Shown here: in pieces, positions 37,555 to 51,200 of the stretch
Layout of the letters: each line of letters begins with the position of its first letter
Position numbering within the stretch: position 1 is the first letter of the stretch
NCBI GenBank assembly: GCA_905182985.1
Contig: CAJJDN010000008.1
Coordinates: 391,740 to 455,739 of the forward strand
Source of the DNA: Paramecium sonneborni
Lineage: Eukaryota > Ciliophora > Oligohymenophorea > Peniculida > Parameciidae
Direction of reading: 5' to 3'
DNA length: 64,000 bases
Made by a program: the position numbers and the translations under genes
Notes under the pieces: generated by a model
Database searches by the model: none
What the model was told of the DNA's origin: nothing
The model's input: the letters and a program-made list of their open reading frames with translations, nothing else

Positions 37555-38520
37555 TTTATTATGAAATAATTAATTAAATATATATATTTATTAAATTCAA
37601 TAAAAAAATTATTTTTGAAATAGGTCTATTGGATATTTACAGACTTTTTATTTTTTCTTTTAGAAATTATGAAAACTAGAATCTTTAAATTTAACTTGAT
37701 TTTAATAAATCATCAGAGAAAGTGAATAAAAATTGAGGAGTTTTAGTTTTTCGATTTCCAGAGCTCTTCTTCATGCTTTTTTTAATTTTGTGGGTTTTTG
37801 ATATTTCAAAAAATGGAGATTTACAAGATGCAATTAAAATTTAAAAATAAATTATCTATTTAGATATCTATATATTATTAAGAAATTCACCAAAAAAAAA
37901 GTTTATGATTATTATTTCCTAAACGAGAATTAACTTTTTAAATTGTTTATTTATTAAACTAATAGATTATTTTTAATTCTGATGAATTGAATTCTTTATA
38001 AAATAGGAATTAACTTAATAAATTGATTAATTAAAAGTGTTTTATATATTAAAATATATCTAATATTAGCATAATAATTTTAGATGTTGTTACACAATTC
38101 TATATTTCAATTGGTTTTCTAAAAAATGGATATATTATATTTAAAGCAGTGAATGTTAATCTTTAACAAAAAAATTAATAATAATTATGATTATGATCTA
38201 AATTTTAATATAAGTTATGATATAATTGCAAAACAAGTAAATTAATTCTTTAAAGGTTTGATATAAAATTCAAATGTTCTATAGAAATATTAAAAATTGA
38301 AAATTTATGATAAAAGTCATTAAAATAAGTTTGAAAGTAGGCAATAATGGAATAGTGAATTATTATTATTGATAAGTTGAATTCTATAATTGAAAAATTG
38401 AAGAATTTATTATGTACATTTAGTTGTATGTTTAATTTTTTCCGTATTTAAGGATTAAGAAAGTAATAACCTTATTATTCTTAAATTATGGAGTATGTAA
38501 TTATTATTCATATTAATAAA
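37555..38520. other. Intergenic region with one possible tiny gene
   Basis: About 960 bp, A/T-rich. A minus-strand frame from ATG 37774 to TGA at 37597 with one 19-nt intron (37626-37644) would encode a basic 52-residue protein (MKKSSGNRKTKTPQFLFTF). The spliced length is a multiple of three, but that can be chance. The remaining sequence shows nothing recognisable. Confidence 0.35.
37597..37774 (-). CDS. Possible small basic protein
   Basis: Candidate 52-residue protein, Lys/Arg/Ser-rich at its start. Supported only by a good start, a 19-nt GT-AG intron and an in-phase TGA. No homology recognised and the length is within chance expectation. Confidence 0.25.
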
Positions 38521-39819
38521 ATGCAATAGAATCCTTTATAGTTATTTTTAAGTATTCTGGCGGCTAGAGAGGAAGTGATATTTATGATTAGAATAATTGG
38601 ACACTAGATGCAGGAAGATTGCAAAAATAAATTAGGAACGTTGAAGGAATTATCAGAAGAAATTTATAGAGGAGAATAGAAAAGAGAAAACCTTGAAAAT
38701 TATCTATATTAACATCTAAATGAAGGTTTTCGCAAGCTATTTCTTCCAAAAATAATATAAAAATACATAAAGATAACACAATACTATTTAGTAAAGACAC
38801 AAGTATTAATTACAAATAAATTTTAGATATACTTTCCTAAATAAGGATAATAATTGTGTTAGGATATTGTAAATTAGCCTAATATTAGAACAACAATGTA
38901 ATAAGTAATCCATGAGCCTTTAGTGGGAGTTTTGAAATTTATAATCAATTTCCAGCGATAAAAATTAAAACACGAGCTTTCACATTTGCTAAATTATGAA
39001 TAGTATAAAGCAATCTAAAATCAAGAGAAGACCGATGTAATAGAAATGAGAAGTTCTACAGTGAACCATTAATACTTGGAGTTTATGGTCTTAGATATTT
39101 AAATGATCTACATAAGAAGTATTGCTATACAGTCAGTAGACATAGTAATAGAAATGTTTATGATGTGTTATTTGTAGATGATAATACTAGAACTTTATAT
39201 TTGTCTGGAGGAGGTAAATGTAATTTATATCTACAAATAGGATTTATAAGTTTAGTAAGTAGTATTACAAAATTAAAAGATAAATCAATTGATAATACTT
39301 AATCAGTTTACATTCCAGTAGAAAGTACTGTAGAAATTATAACTTAAAGATATGAAAAATTGATTAAAGAACTTATGGATTAAAATTTTCATGTATAGAA
39401 GTCAGTAAATAGATATTATGAATAACACAAAAAATTTAAGATGAAACCTTTGCCAATTAAAGTATACTCTACACCAAAATCAAAAATGTAAGAGATAAAA
39501 TCTTAGCGAAATAATTAACAGAGAACTTTTGAGTCTGGTCCTATACTAAGTGATATGGGTAGATATTCAGAACCAATTAATAGAAATCCCTTGTTATCAG
39601 ATTCTATAAACTCAGATAAATTAAAATATTAAAAATGCAGAACATAAAAATAAAGTGATCTTATCTTGAGTGGTTTTGTTTCTCCAAAATAGACAATTGT
39701 TAGAAAGAAAAGAAATGTTAAAAATTATGAGGCTGCATTATTAAAGTCATCACCTCTCCAGCCTTTTTCTGATTTCCCACTTAGAATCAGTTCAAGTAAG
39801 AAAAAAAAATAAAATTGAT
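38521..39819 (+). pseudogene. Poorly resolved gene, possibly decaying
   Basis: The 3' part (39000-39819) is one open plus-strand frame with convincing coding composition (GVYGLRYLNDLHKKYC, NVYDVLFVDDNTRTLYL, then a Ser/Lys/Arg-rich tail). In the same frame upstream, FSGSFEIYNQFP and TRAFTFAKL are separated by TGA at about 38916 and TGA at 38997, with no GT donor positioned to remove the second. The string RAFTFAK resembles the short repeats of SHIPPO/ODF3-type ciliary proteins, but this is a weak hint. An ATG at 38521 opens another frame. Either unrecognised introns or a disabled gene. I do not assign a function. Confidence 0.35.
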
Positions 39820-39856
39820 GATTACATTAAACAAAAATAAATTAATCTCAGTTTTA

Positions 39857-42279
39857 TCAATATTTGGTTAAAGACTAAGTTAAAACTATTTTATTAATTT
39901 TTATATATACCTTTTGTACTATAGCCCATTTCAGCAAAAGTTTCATTTAATTAATCAAGATTTTTCAATAAATCTGATTAATTCATACAAAAAGTTTCAT
40001 TTTGCATTAATTCTTGAGTGAATTAAATTTAAAACTCATCAAATAGTTTAAAAAAGGTCGATAGGTTTTAATTTATATTCTATCTTTAGTTTTACAATAA
40101 GAAGTTGTTAATTTATTCATTTTAACTTAATACTTTTAAAGAAATGAGATGTTTATTTTTAAGTAACTCCATTTATTCATCAATCCTTCTCCAAAGATTT
40201 AAAGTTTACTAATAATTATCTTCTTTAATGTCCATCTCAACTTTTACTAATCTAATCAATGGTCTTGGCTTTTTCTGTTAAGATGAAGAACATAAACCCA
40301 TTAATATTTAATTATTAATTTAAAATTTTGTATATGCTTAAATCATTTATACATTTAATAAATTTAAGTCTCTTCAATCTTTTATAAGAACAAATCTTTC
40401 GTTTATTTATTTTAAATCTTATTTAATGCTTAGTTCATGAAATCTTTAAAAGTATTTAATAATAATTCAATTTTTTTGATTAAAATTATATTGAAGTTAT
40501 TTAAAACTGATTTTATTTAGTTTTCCAATTCATTTAATAAACCACTTTAAATTTTTTCAAAATTTTCTATTTCCACGTTAGAAGAAATTGTATTTATATA
40601 AACAACATCGTCATTAAATTAACGAAATTGTTCTAATTGTAAACCTAAAAATACTGGAACTGGAGCATCTAAAAGAGGCATTAATTTTTCAGGAACATCA
40701 AAAATAAATGGGTGAAAATAATTTAATGGTTTGATACAAAGTGATAATAAGATCATTAAATAAGCAATATGTTTTTATGATCTATTAATAATGGCAATTT
40801 TAGATTCCAACACTACTGCTTAAAATGCAGAAACAAATGTAGATGCCGACCATCCTTACAATAAATTATTAGGGGCCAATTCAAAATTATATAAAATTGG
40901 ACTTAATTATGTATTTTGAATAAACTCTGTATTATCAAATAACTTAACTGGTTATATTATTTTTGTAAGAGTAAGTTATTGTATTTAATCCAAATATTTT
41001 CTGATTTAGTTTTCATGGTTTGTAAAATAATATTAATCAATCTATCTTAAATCATATTCTTATTCAATAGCTTATTTAGAAAGTTAATTTCTTTCGAATT
41101 TCAAAGTTTTGATGATATTTTTTATTATTTAAAAGAATAACTTATGATATGGATAATAGGTTAAAATGATATATGCCATTTTAGATAAATATATATTTTA
41201 TGCTGGATTACCTAATTTCTTTTGTTTTACCAAATCATGGGAATCTGTTAACCTTTTATCCGCAATAAAATCTTGCTCTGAAATAATTACAGCATAAAGT
41301 AGTTGATCTGGGTTAGAATTTCGAATGAATTCATTTTAAATATCTTTTCCAGAATCTTTGTTTGGAGTGAAGATTTAAAGTGAAAAATCAGTTAATTAAT
41401 CATCCTATAAAACTCTAATTATGATATATTATACTTTAAAATATCTTTTTTAGCTTGTTATGACAGTTAGCATTTTATCCCTCTTGGAAAAGCAAATAAA
41501 GGTAAAACTTAAAATAGAGTCTTTAGCTCATCTTCACATTGTATAGGATGTTTAAATAATACCATAGGTTCTGGATTTTCATATTTTATAGAAGTAGAGG
41601 GAGAAGACACTATGTAAAATTCTTCAAAAAGTTTAATAGAATCCTTTTTTTTACTTCTTTAAATTTATGATTTATTATAATCATTTTAAGCAATTAATTA
41701 TTATGCTACATAATTAATATTTTATATACATAATTCCATTGTTTACATTGACATAGACATTGATAAATTTGATTAATTTTTTGCTTATCTATATAGTTCT
41801 TCTACTATTAATAATTAATTTTAAATTTAATTTTTTTCCTCTATTAATTTTGCATTTTCTTATTAAAATGCCTCTTTTTCTTTTACAGCTTTTCTATAAG
41901 CAAATTCTAATTGTTAGAATCGTATATATAAATCATCTTATAAATTTGAATTCTATAATTAAAGCATTCCTGATTTCATTTAATTTTAATTTAATTACTA
42001 TTGCATATAATTATTTTAAAATTCTAGATCCTAAATTTGTTGAGTTAACTCTTTCTACTAATTAATTAACTATTCATTTTCTTTGGCCAAATATAAATTT
42101 TCTTTTTGAATTCTCTATATTTCTTAGCTATCTCCTTATGAACTAATTTGTTTTTATAATTATTAGATTTAAGTTATTAAAGCCTGATTTTCAGACTTAT
42201 GTTTTTTAACCATCTTAAGTAAGCTTTCAGCATGGATTTAGGATTTTTGAAGTAACTCTTTTTCAATATTATTATCCAT
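39857..42279 (-). CDS. Coiled-coil DENN-domain protein
   Basis: Protein of about 785 residues. The first 165 residues are a Gln/Glu/Lys coiled coil (MDNNIEKELLQKS). A tripartite DENN-like module follows: uDENN LFEEFYIVSSPSTSIKYENPEP and LFAFPRGIKC; core DENN LYAVIISEQDF, AYIILTYYPYHKLF, then LLQGWSASTFVSAF, VLESKIAIINRS and the FHPFIFDVPEKLMPLLDAP segment. These match the core where DENN proteins bind Rab GTPases as exchange factors. The last 200 residues are helical. Introns 41415-41434, 40372-40391 and 39886-39910 give an exact frame. DENN proteins activate Rabs in membrane traffic; the cognate Rab is unknown. Sequences in the coiled coil also read open on the other strand, a mirror frame. 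Confidence 0.75.
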
Positions 42280-42311
42280 AATTAAATAATTGCTAATAAT
42301 CTAAAAAAAAT
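42280..42311. promoter_or_regulatory. 32-bp divergent promoter gap
   Basis: The DENN gene starts at 42279 (minus) and the next gene at 42312 (plus). Only 32 A/T-rich bp lie between the start codons, so transcription and 5' UTR signals for both must be tiny or overlap the genes. Confidence 0.45.
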
Positions 42312-43320
42312 ATGAATTAAACTCGCAAATAGTAGAGTCTCTAGAAGTTAAAAATTTCCTTCATATCTAATAAGGAAAAGCAGTTTCACTTGAAACTATA
42401 AGAAAAGAAATATTCAAAAGCTCTTAAACCAATAACATCATAGCTGAAACCATATTCTCTTAAAAATTTAGATTTAGCCACATCATCAAAGTAATCAAAA
42501 TTTTACATATATAAATAGTTCTGAATCATTAATGAACGAATCTTTTGAAGATAATAAGAGTTGCTGTTGTTAGGATTGTGGAGCAGTTAGTAAGAAGATT
42601 AAAAATTTGTAGAAGAAGTTTATAATCTTCTCAACCAAAATGTCAGTACTTAGAAAACAAAGATTATGCAAGAGATTCTAAAATGCTGTTTTCTGTATAA
42701 TTTATTTATTGGAAAAGTGGAAAAAAAATAGATAATAAGATAAAACTAAAAGATTATTTAGGTTTAAGACTAAGGTTTTTGAAAACTAACCTTTTATTTT
42801 TGGTTAATAACATCATAGTGTTAATCAAATCACATATAGTAATTCTTAAATTCCTGGTGAAGAAAAAGGATATCAAAATTAATAAGTTTAATCTATTTAA
42901 GCTTAAATTATAGATTAGAAACATAAATAGAGATAGTCAGTAAGACTCTATTTACAAAAGAAACTGAATAACAAAACCGAATGTTCAGGCACATTACCAA
43001 CAATAGCATATTAAAAATATCATTGTTCACTTTCAAATTAATTTCTTTATTAACCTATGGGAATTTTGAAAACTTTAGGGGATGAATAAAAATCCCCAAA
43101 AAAAAAAGAGTATAATTTACTTAATTATAATTCTTCTATGATAAATTCTCCTTACCTCTCTCAGTTAAGTGGATCAAAGCCATAAGAATAATGCCTTTCT
43201 TAATTAAAATCCCCTAGATCTTTTATTAAGAGTATATCATCAGAGACTTTCTTTCCTTATAAATAAAAGATATGCAAATTTAGAAAAAACCTTGTAAAGA
43301 AGATGAAAAATATAGTTTGA
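42312..43320 (+). CDS. Hypothetical Ser/Lys-rich protein
   Basis: Starts MNQTRKQQSLQKLK and ends at TGA 43318. A 28-nt intron at 42491-42518 joins LDLATSSN to SESLMNESFEDNKSCCCQDCG, and the remaining length is a multiple of three (about 326 residues). Some internal stretches read better in another frame (KEVYNLLNQNVSTQ), so two or more further introns near 42581-42604 and 42697-42719 are likely. The C-terminal part is basic with many Ser-Pro and Lys-Ser pairs, suggesting a disordered, phosphorylated protein. No family recognised. Confidence 0.5.
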
Positions 43321-43371
43321 TTAAATTTTTATATTAATTTGAATATATTTATCCATAATTTATTATTGATT

Positions 43372-45164
43372 TCAAGACTTACACAAGACTTTATTAATTT
43401 TGTCCATCAAATCCATACATTCTTTCTTTAACTATTCAAAATTCATATCTTTAGACTTGGTTTCAATAAACATTTAGAAAGTATTGGCTTAGGATTCTAA
43501 TTATGAGACTTTCTTTTCTAAATCAGCTAAAGTATTGTATTATTCATGCATAGTGTATTTCTTTTCTTTGACATCAAATTCATGTTTCATATTTTAACTC
43601 TAGATATATGATTTTGATACTTACTTAAGAAGTATATTCATCTTTAAGTTTGTTTAACTCTCTTTTTTGATTTTCTAACTTAAGCTTTTTATCTTAAGCT
43701 TTAACTTTATATTCATCAATTTTATTGAATTTTTAGTCAATTTCATCTTACATTTATTTGCATTTTGTTTTATATTGTTATAATTCAATCGGTAATTATT
43801 CTTCAGCTCTTTCAATCTTTTTTAAATCTTAAACAGTTTATTCATAAACTACTTATAATTTTTTTAAAGTCATTTCAGAATCTTTTACTTGATTATCTTT
43901 AAAATCTACTTCAGCTGATAAACCAGCATAATCTGTTAAAGATGGTATTGTTTTAATATCTTAAACAATTCTAGAAGATTGTCCTAATAATTCAACAATA
44001 GTTTATTCTACAGAATTTACTTTTTCTAATTCTTATTGTCTTGTTTTATCAAAGTTATTTATATAATCAGTCATTTCTTAATCTCTTTAATATAATATCT
44101 CATATTTCTATTTATCTTATTCTTAAGACTTTTTATCTTCTAATTCAGTTTACAATTCTCTTAATCTTTTTTCATAATTTTCTATATTTCTTCTAATATC
44201 TCTGACTCTTTTTTCTGAATTCTAAATAAAAGCATTATCATCTTTAATTTTATTTAATAATCTATCTCTAGCTTCTGGGAATGTAAGATTAGCTTCATTT
44301 AATTAAACTTCTAAATCATTTTTTTTAGATTCCATTTCATTAATTTATTCTTTTAACATTTATCCTTTTAATTTCTAAGCATCCATTCTCAATCTATTAT
44401 CTGCATTTTGCATTCTGGCATTTAATTCTTCTAATTCTGCCTTTTGATTATTGATTTCTTATTAAAGAGACTTATTTTCATTGATCAAGTTTATATATTC
44501 ATTTCTTTACTCTGGATCTAATTCTTGTAACTTCATATCAGCTAATGATTATAATTCATTTAATCGATTTTCAATTTAATTAATTTAATCCTCTTAACCT
44601 CTTCTCTCAATGAAAATGTCATCTAATTATGATCTTTATCTTTCATTTTGAATCTATAAGACATAAAAATAATATGAAAACTTTGATTCTTTCAAAAATA
44701 TTTTTGATATCTTCTGGTCTTGTATTGGCTCTCCATTTATCAAATGCTAGATTATAATCAGCTAATTGGCCTTCAAGATCTCTAACTTCTTTTGTCAATT
44801 CTTCATGTCTATATATCTATAATATAAATTATATACCTTCTTTCAAATTAAACATAAAGTGTATTAGCTTTTTAAATTTCTTCTTATTATTTTTTGAATC
44901 TTTCAATCTCATTAAATATTTCCTTTTGCTTCTCTCTCAATTGATTTAAATAATATGATTTATCTTATATTTATCGACCAGGTCCTGCTGTTGTAGGTTT
45001 GACTCCAATTATTCCATGTTATGTAACAGGTCTATCCACAAATTTTAAATTAGTCGTATTTGCTACTGATTAGAAATTAGGATCATTCTAATAAAGTAAT
45101 TAATATAATAAACTCTCATAGCTGTAGTCATACGAGTTGGTACTCGCATTGCTGATGTTCCCAT
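43372..45164 (-). CDS. IFT74: Intraflagellar transport protein 74
   Basis: IFT-B core coiled-coil protein of 561 residues. The basic N-terminus (MGTSAMRVPTRMTTAMR), which in this family binds tubulin together with IFT81, leads into the diagnostic DRPVTQHGIIGVKP and GPGRQIQDKSYYLNQLREK, then HEELTKEVRDLEGQLADYNLAFDK. All are hallmark IFT74 segments. The rest is continuous coiled coil for IFT81 pairing. Introns 45088-45113, 44809-44836, 44654-44681 and 43600-43624 give an exact frame. Required for anterograde ciliary transport and tubulin delivery. It diverges from the guanylyl cyclase gene with 41 bp between the start codons. Confidence 0.92.
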
Positions 45165-45205
45165 TCTCTGTTATGGTTACATAATTAATTAATTAAATTA
45201 TTATT
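45165..45205. promoter_or_regulatory. 41-bp divergent gap, IFT74 / guanylyl cyclase
   Basis: Start codons at 45164 (minus) and 45206 (plus). The gap consists almost only of A and T. Both flanking genes belong to ciliary biology, so shared control is possible but not shown. Confidence 0.5.
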
Positions 45206-48200
45206 ATGTAGAGATCATATTAAGAGTAGGTTAATTAGAAGGATTATTAACATAAACTTTATTTCAAAAATGGTTATCCTTAAAATTAATAATTCAAAAG
45301 AGATCCAAAATAATTACTAAGAGGATTAGTAAGATATTATAAAATATATTTAGATTCTTAAAACATGTATTCTACACTTTTTAGATTGGTTGAAATAAGG
45401 TTTTAATTTATGGTTGTTTGTAGTGATAATTTTATCAGCTAGTTTCAATGCAGGACAATAACTTTTAATTTGTATAATATAATTAGCTGGTAATTTATTT
45501 ATGTCTTCTTATAAACTTTATCAGTAGATTTGTAAAGCATTAAAATAAGTGAATGAATATTATGATTAAACAGTATATGTAATAGGTTGGGATCCAAAAT
45601 GTCATATTAGTAAATGTCCTAAACGCGATGTAATTGTAGGAAATTTAGTGTTTCTCAAAAGACATTAACCTAGTCCTATGAGTATTTTAATTTTAAACTC
45701 TTAAGAGGAGAAATTTATGGTTTAAACATCAGAAAAAGAAGGAATGACTCATATGACTTAAAAATAATCAATTAAATTAACATCAACATCTGATCAATAA
45801 AAAAACTAAACTCTTATTTATTATAAGAGAATTTTAACAGGTAAAATTGAATTTGATTATTTGGATACAAATGATAATATGTTTAGAGGATTTATAAAAT
45901 TATAAAAAGATCCAAAAGGTGAATATTTAGATTATAAAAATATTGTTAATTAAAGTAGTATGATAATTAATACTGATTGGGTTGTAGGAATAGTAATAAG
46001 TCATGATGATGAAGATGTAATTAAAATGTGGCATAATTGTTTTAAAAAATCTACTACACATTTTGATAGATACTAAATGAAATTTTCATTAATATTTTCA
46101 CTCTTGTATTTCATATAATTGGCATTCTGCATAACAATAATAGTGAGATTTTAAAGTTAACCAGCTGATTTAAGTATTTACAATACAATTTGTAGAATAT
46201 TTTAAAGTATAACCTTTGCTCATCCTTGTTTTATAACTGGTTTATGTGAAGTTACATTTTAATTCTTTAACAACATCTTTGAAAAGAATAAGAATATTGT
46301 AGTATCTCATTCTTCTGAACTCTTAACATTGACTAAAATAGATCATTGTATTTATGATAAAACTGGTACACTTACAAATACTAATACAGTTCTCTGTGGA
46401 GTAATATGTGGAGTATGTTTTTATAATTTAATCAATGGAGATGGAATAAGAAATTCTACTAAAGTATATAGAAAATTAATGACTATTTAACATGTTCATA
46501 ACAATATGTAAGAAATATTAGAAGAGGAAGAAGAAAAAGAAGATAATAATTTTGGAATTGCATCTTTATAAAGAAGTGAAAGATTCATTTAAAATCCAGC
46601 AAGTCATTAATCTGTTAAAAGTAGACTTTAATCATAACTTGATGATGACGTCATTAGTTTTAATTAAGATGATGCTGTCTTTAATGAAGTAGAACCTGAA
46701 AGTAGAAATATGATCTTTCATTTTAATCCTCATTTTATCAGATAAAATGAAGTTATTAAACCTACAAAAGCTTAGAGTATTGATGAAGATTCCTCATCAT
46801 CACCACGTGAAAAAGTAGTTTTAAATAGAAATAATAGAAGAACATAAAATAATAATAGTAGATTAGTTCCAAAATCAAGAAAAGAACTTAGAATTGTAGA
46901 AAAAAATTTAGATTAAACTTAAGATCCTGCTATGTTATCTCCTTCTCCAATTTAATCTTCAAAAGATCTTAGAAAAGAAAATAAACTTGTCGAATCACAA
47001 GTTAATGAAGATGAATTATTATAATAGTAATTTTCAGAAAGTGATAATGATGATAGAGAAGAAGAGGCAAGAAGAGATTTATAAGACATAATTAAATCTG
47101 GTGATAAATAAGCAGATAATTTTATGAGATCTCTAATATTATGTTAAGATGTTAAAACTAAATATTCTAAACCATAAAATAAACCTAATAGAGATAAAAA
47201 TAATACTAATTTAGGAATGTCTGGACTTATGAATGAACATCCAAGTATGAATCCACAAAATTTCTTAAATGAAAATACTGAAGAATATTAAGAATCCATT
47301 ATTAAATTTGCTAAATAATATTAATTTGAATTCAATTGTGCTGGATTATTAAATAAAAAGATTTGTTATGAAATTAGTGCTAAAGGATTAAGCGAAAGAT
47401 ATTTAGTTTCTAAAAAAGTTAATGACAATGAAAATTTTGCTATTTTTATGAAACCAATTTAATAAAGAATTAGATAATAAGCAAATCAATATGATAGATA
47501 AGGAACAGAAAAAGGATAAAAAGGAGGTTTACTTAAATTATATGTAAAAAGTGAAAATTTATCTTTACTTGATAAATGTAAATTATCTTAAAAAAAAAAA
47601 GTTAATTTAGAAAAATAAATTACTCATTTAGCTTAATCAGGTTATAGATTTATTGTTTATGCAGGTAAAGAAATTCCTGAAGAAGCAATCAAAAATAAAA
47701 ATAAATATTAAGATGCAAATTTTGATACTATGGAAATGTCTCAACATGATAAAGAATTAATTAAAGATTTAGATTATTATGGTTTGATTTGTTTAAAAGA
47801 AGATTAAAATCCAGGAGCTTATGCTTAAGTTAGAACTTTTAAAAATTTAGGTATATCATAATGGATATTGAGTGGAGATAAAAAAATGTAAACTGTATCT
47901 GCAGCTAATCATGTTGGAATTGTTAATAATAATAATACTCTATTAAGAATTGATGAAGTGGATGAAGAAAAATTAAAATTATAAATAAAATCTTAATTGT
48001 TATTTATAAGAAAATAACTATTAAAGGAAGATGAAAATCAATAAAATGAATCCTCTAAAAACTTTGCCTCTTAAAAATCAACTTCTGAAATAAAAAAGAG
48101 TGGAATATAAAAGAAAACAACATTTGATGAAAATATGATATTGAAATCAAAGAAGGGAGAAGAACCTTTATAAAAAGTTTACTTATTAGTTAATGGAAAA

Positions 48201-51200
48201 TCCATAAAACCACTTTTTAGTGATGATTATACTAAAAGTCATTTTTTATTTATAGCTTTAATTTTAAAGACTGTGATTGCATATGATTGCTCTCCAGCAG
48301 ATAAAGAATTAATAACAAAAGCTGTCACTAAAATCTTGGAACCTAGTAGTACACTTTTAACGATTTCAGATTCAGTTGATGATTTTAATATGAATTCTCA
48401 TGCAAATGCTACTATTTAATTTTCAAAGGAAAAAAGATCATTAAAAATAGCATATCAAAATATTTAAGTTAATGATCTGTAACACATTAAGTAATTAGTT
48501 CTATATTTTGCAAAAATATTACCTATGCATTTAAGTTAATTAACTGTTATGTGTACTAAAATAAGTCTTTACTAATTAATAATTTTGACGCTCTTCGTTT
48601 GTGTTAGAAAAACACTCTATATTGAAGAACATGTTGTCTATTTATTAGCTGTATAGATTCATATAATAATTAATGGACTTTTACCAACCTTTGAAGACAG
48701 ATCTAGTCATGAATAAATTGAATTGATGTTACCATAACTTTAACCTTAGACTTACAAATGTTTCAAATCAAACTTTAGATGGTTATAAGAATTATTTTAT
48801 GAAGTATTAATTTCTGCAGGAATTACTGGACTTTTAAATACATACATATTTGCAGAATTCATGATGTTTTTTACTTCAGATTCCAATAATTTAGCTAATT
48901 TAATGTTTTTGTTTCAACTTTTCAGTGTTTTTGCTTTTGGCACATCTTAAATGATACATCTTAATGTTACATTTGGTAAAATTATATGGAACTTTATGAT
49001 TACTCTTATACTATTAACTATTTCATTTGCAATTGTTGTATAAGCTGATTTAAGAGTGTAAATAATTAAAAATATATTTAAATGGTAATTTATAATAGGA
49101 ATAATAACTGGAATTATTATAATAATTACAATAGATTAAATAGTGAAGTAAACAAGAGATATGATGTTTACTCCAAGAATAATATTAAATTTTGTTAAAT
49201 ATGTAGAAAAATAATTAAAAAATTAAGGTGGTAAACTAATTTAAGAATCTCTAAAACAATTTCCAATGAATAATCATATAAAAATAAATAGATAGTTTTT
49301 CAGAAAAATTAAAAAAGTTTTTGAAAATGTTTCAATTGATCCATTTATTCGTTCTTTATTTGAAAGTGAAAAAACTTAATCTTTTAATGGAGAATATTCA
49401 AAGTTTTCTTTAGTTTTTAAAAATAATAATTATGAAAAATAATTTAGAAAATTCAAAGTTTAATATTATTATTAATAAAGAAGAGAAGTAGTATTAATAC
49501 TATTTATTGTATTAAGAGTAAGTAGTATAATAGCATGGTCTCCGTTCTTAACTGATTATGATACAACTTTAAATATTCTATGGGCAATTGTTATGATAAT
49601 GTGGGTTTTGATAGTACTCATTACTAAATTAGTAGAGAAGAAGTAGATTGATTAAAAAACATTTTAAATTAAATGGGGAACTATTGAAGCATACTTTTTT
49701 ATTCCTGTAATTTTAATTTTAGATCATTTTTTGAGTGTAACTCTTCCTGAAGATAAAAGTTAGTATTATTTTAGTACTTTTGGATAATTACTTTATTAAT
49801 AATTTTTAGCATGGGATATCTTTCCCCCTCCATTATATTATCCAAATACTTTAACTTTAATCTTTTTTGTTAATTATACTATTAGAGTTGGCCAATTTTA
49901 TAATATTTAAGTTAATTCTGATTCTGAAACTTCTACTTTCAGAGTAGAATTTATAACATTATATGTTCTGTTATTCTTCTTAAATTTACTATCAAATTAT
50001 ACTCATTATAATGTATAATAAATTTATTATAATATTTTAGTTTTAACGATTCTAGAGATTAGTATTTTTATTTGATTAAGCTTTGTAAACTTAATAAGAA
50101 TAAACTAATTAAATTTTAAAATCCCTTCTACCAGCATTCATATATGAAAAAATAGAATAAGCAGATGAAACCTAAATAGAAGAAAATTAAGGATCAGTCT
50201 CGATTATTTTTTTAGAGATTTGTGAATTTGATAAAATTTTACAATCTAAACAAAGATAAGTTGTTTCATTTCTCGATGATATTTTTAGAGTTTTAGATAA
50301 AATCTGTTTATAATATGGTGTTTAGAAAATAGAAACAGTTGGTAAAACTTATATGGCATGTTCTGGTTTGAAATCTACAGAAATAGAAAACAATAAAGAT
50401 GGATTAAATTAATAAAAGAAAAATGAGACTGTAATAGCAATAGAATTATCTCTCGATTTTTTAAAAGCAATATCTGAATTTAGATATGAATACAAAGAAT
50501 AAGAAATAGTTAAATTATATAAATTAAAAATAAAGATAGGAATTCATTATGGTTAAGTATTTGCAGGAGTAATTGGTTATCATAAACCATAATTTTCATT
50601 AATTGGTGATACAGTTAATACAGCTTCTAGAATGTGTTCAACTGGAGATGTTGGAAGAATTACAATATCATCAGAAGCTTATGAAAGAGTAAAAGATTCT
50701 GAATTTCTATTTATTTCTAGAGAAGTTGAAGCAAAAGGTAAAGGTCATTTAATTGTTCATTAAGTAAGTAAAAGAAAATTATATGTAAAAAAACATTAAT
50801 CATAAGTTAGATTTTATGATGGTTAAAAAAATGGAAGATAATTAACTTTCAAAACTCATAAAACTAATAATTTTAATATTAGATCAACTTAATTAAAATA
50901 AACTTATAAAGATTTTTCACCATCTTAATCTCTTAATTAAAATGAACATCCAACTACTAAAGAATATGGCAGAAGATCAAAAATAATGAATCATTCAATG
51001 TAAGGATCGTAATTAATTAAAATAACCAGAAAAAATAAAGGAGGAGAATAAACAAGAGGTCATAGAAAACCTACTATGAAGGAAGACTTTACTTCTGTTA
51101 GTGAAAAAGAATGGAGAAATAGGGCAAGAACTTAAATTGTTTAAAAAACTGATTATAATACTAATGATTGGGAAGAAAATAAAGAAGATGAAATTTAAAT

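Noticed and set aside
41760..42065. Plus-strand hydrophobic 101-residue frame
   Set aside because: It lies antisense to the Gln/Glu/Lys-rich coiled coil of the DENN protein and has no independent support.
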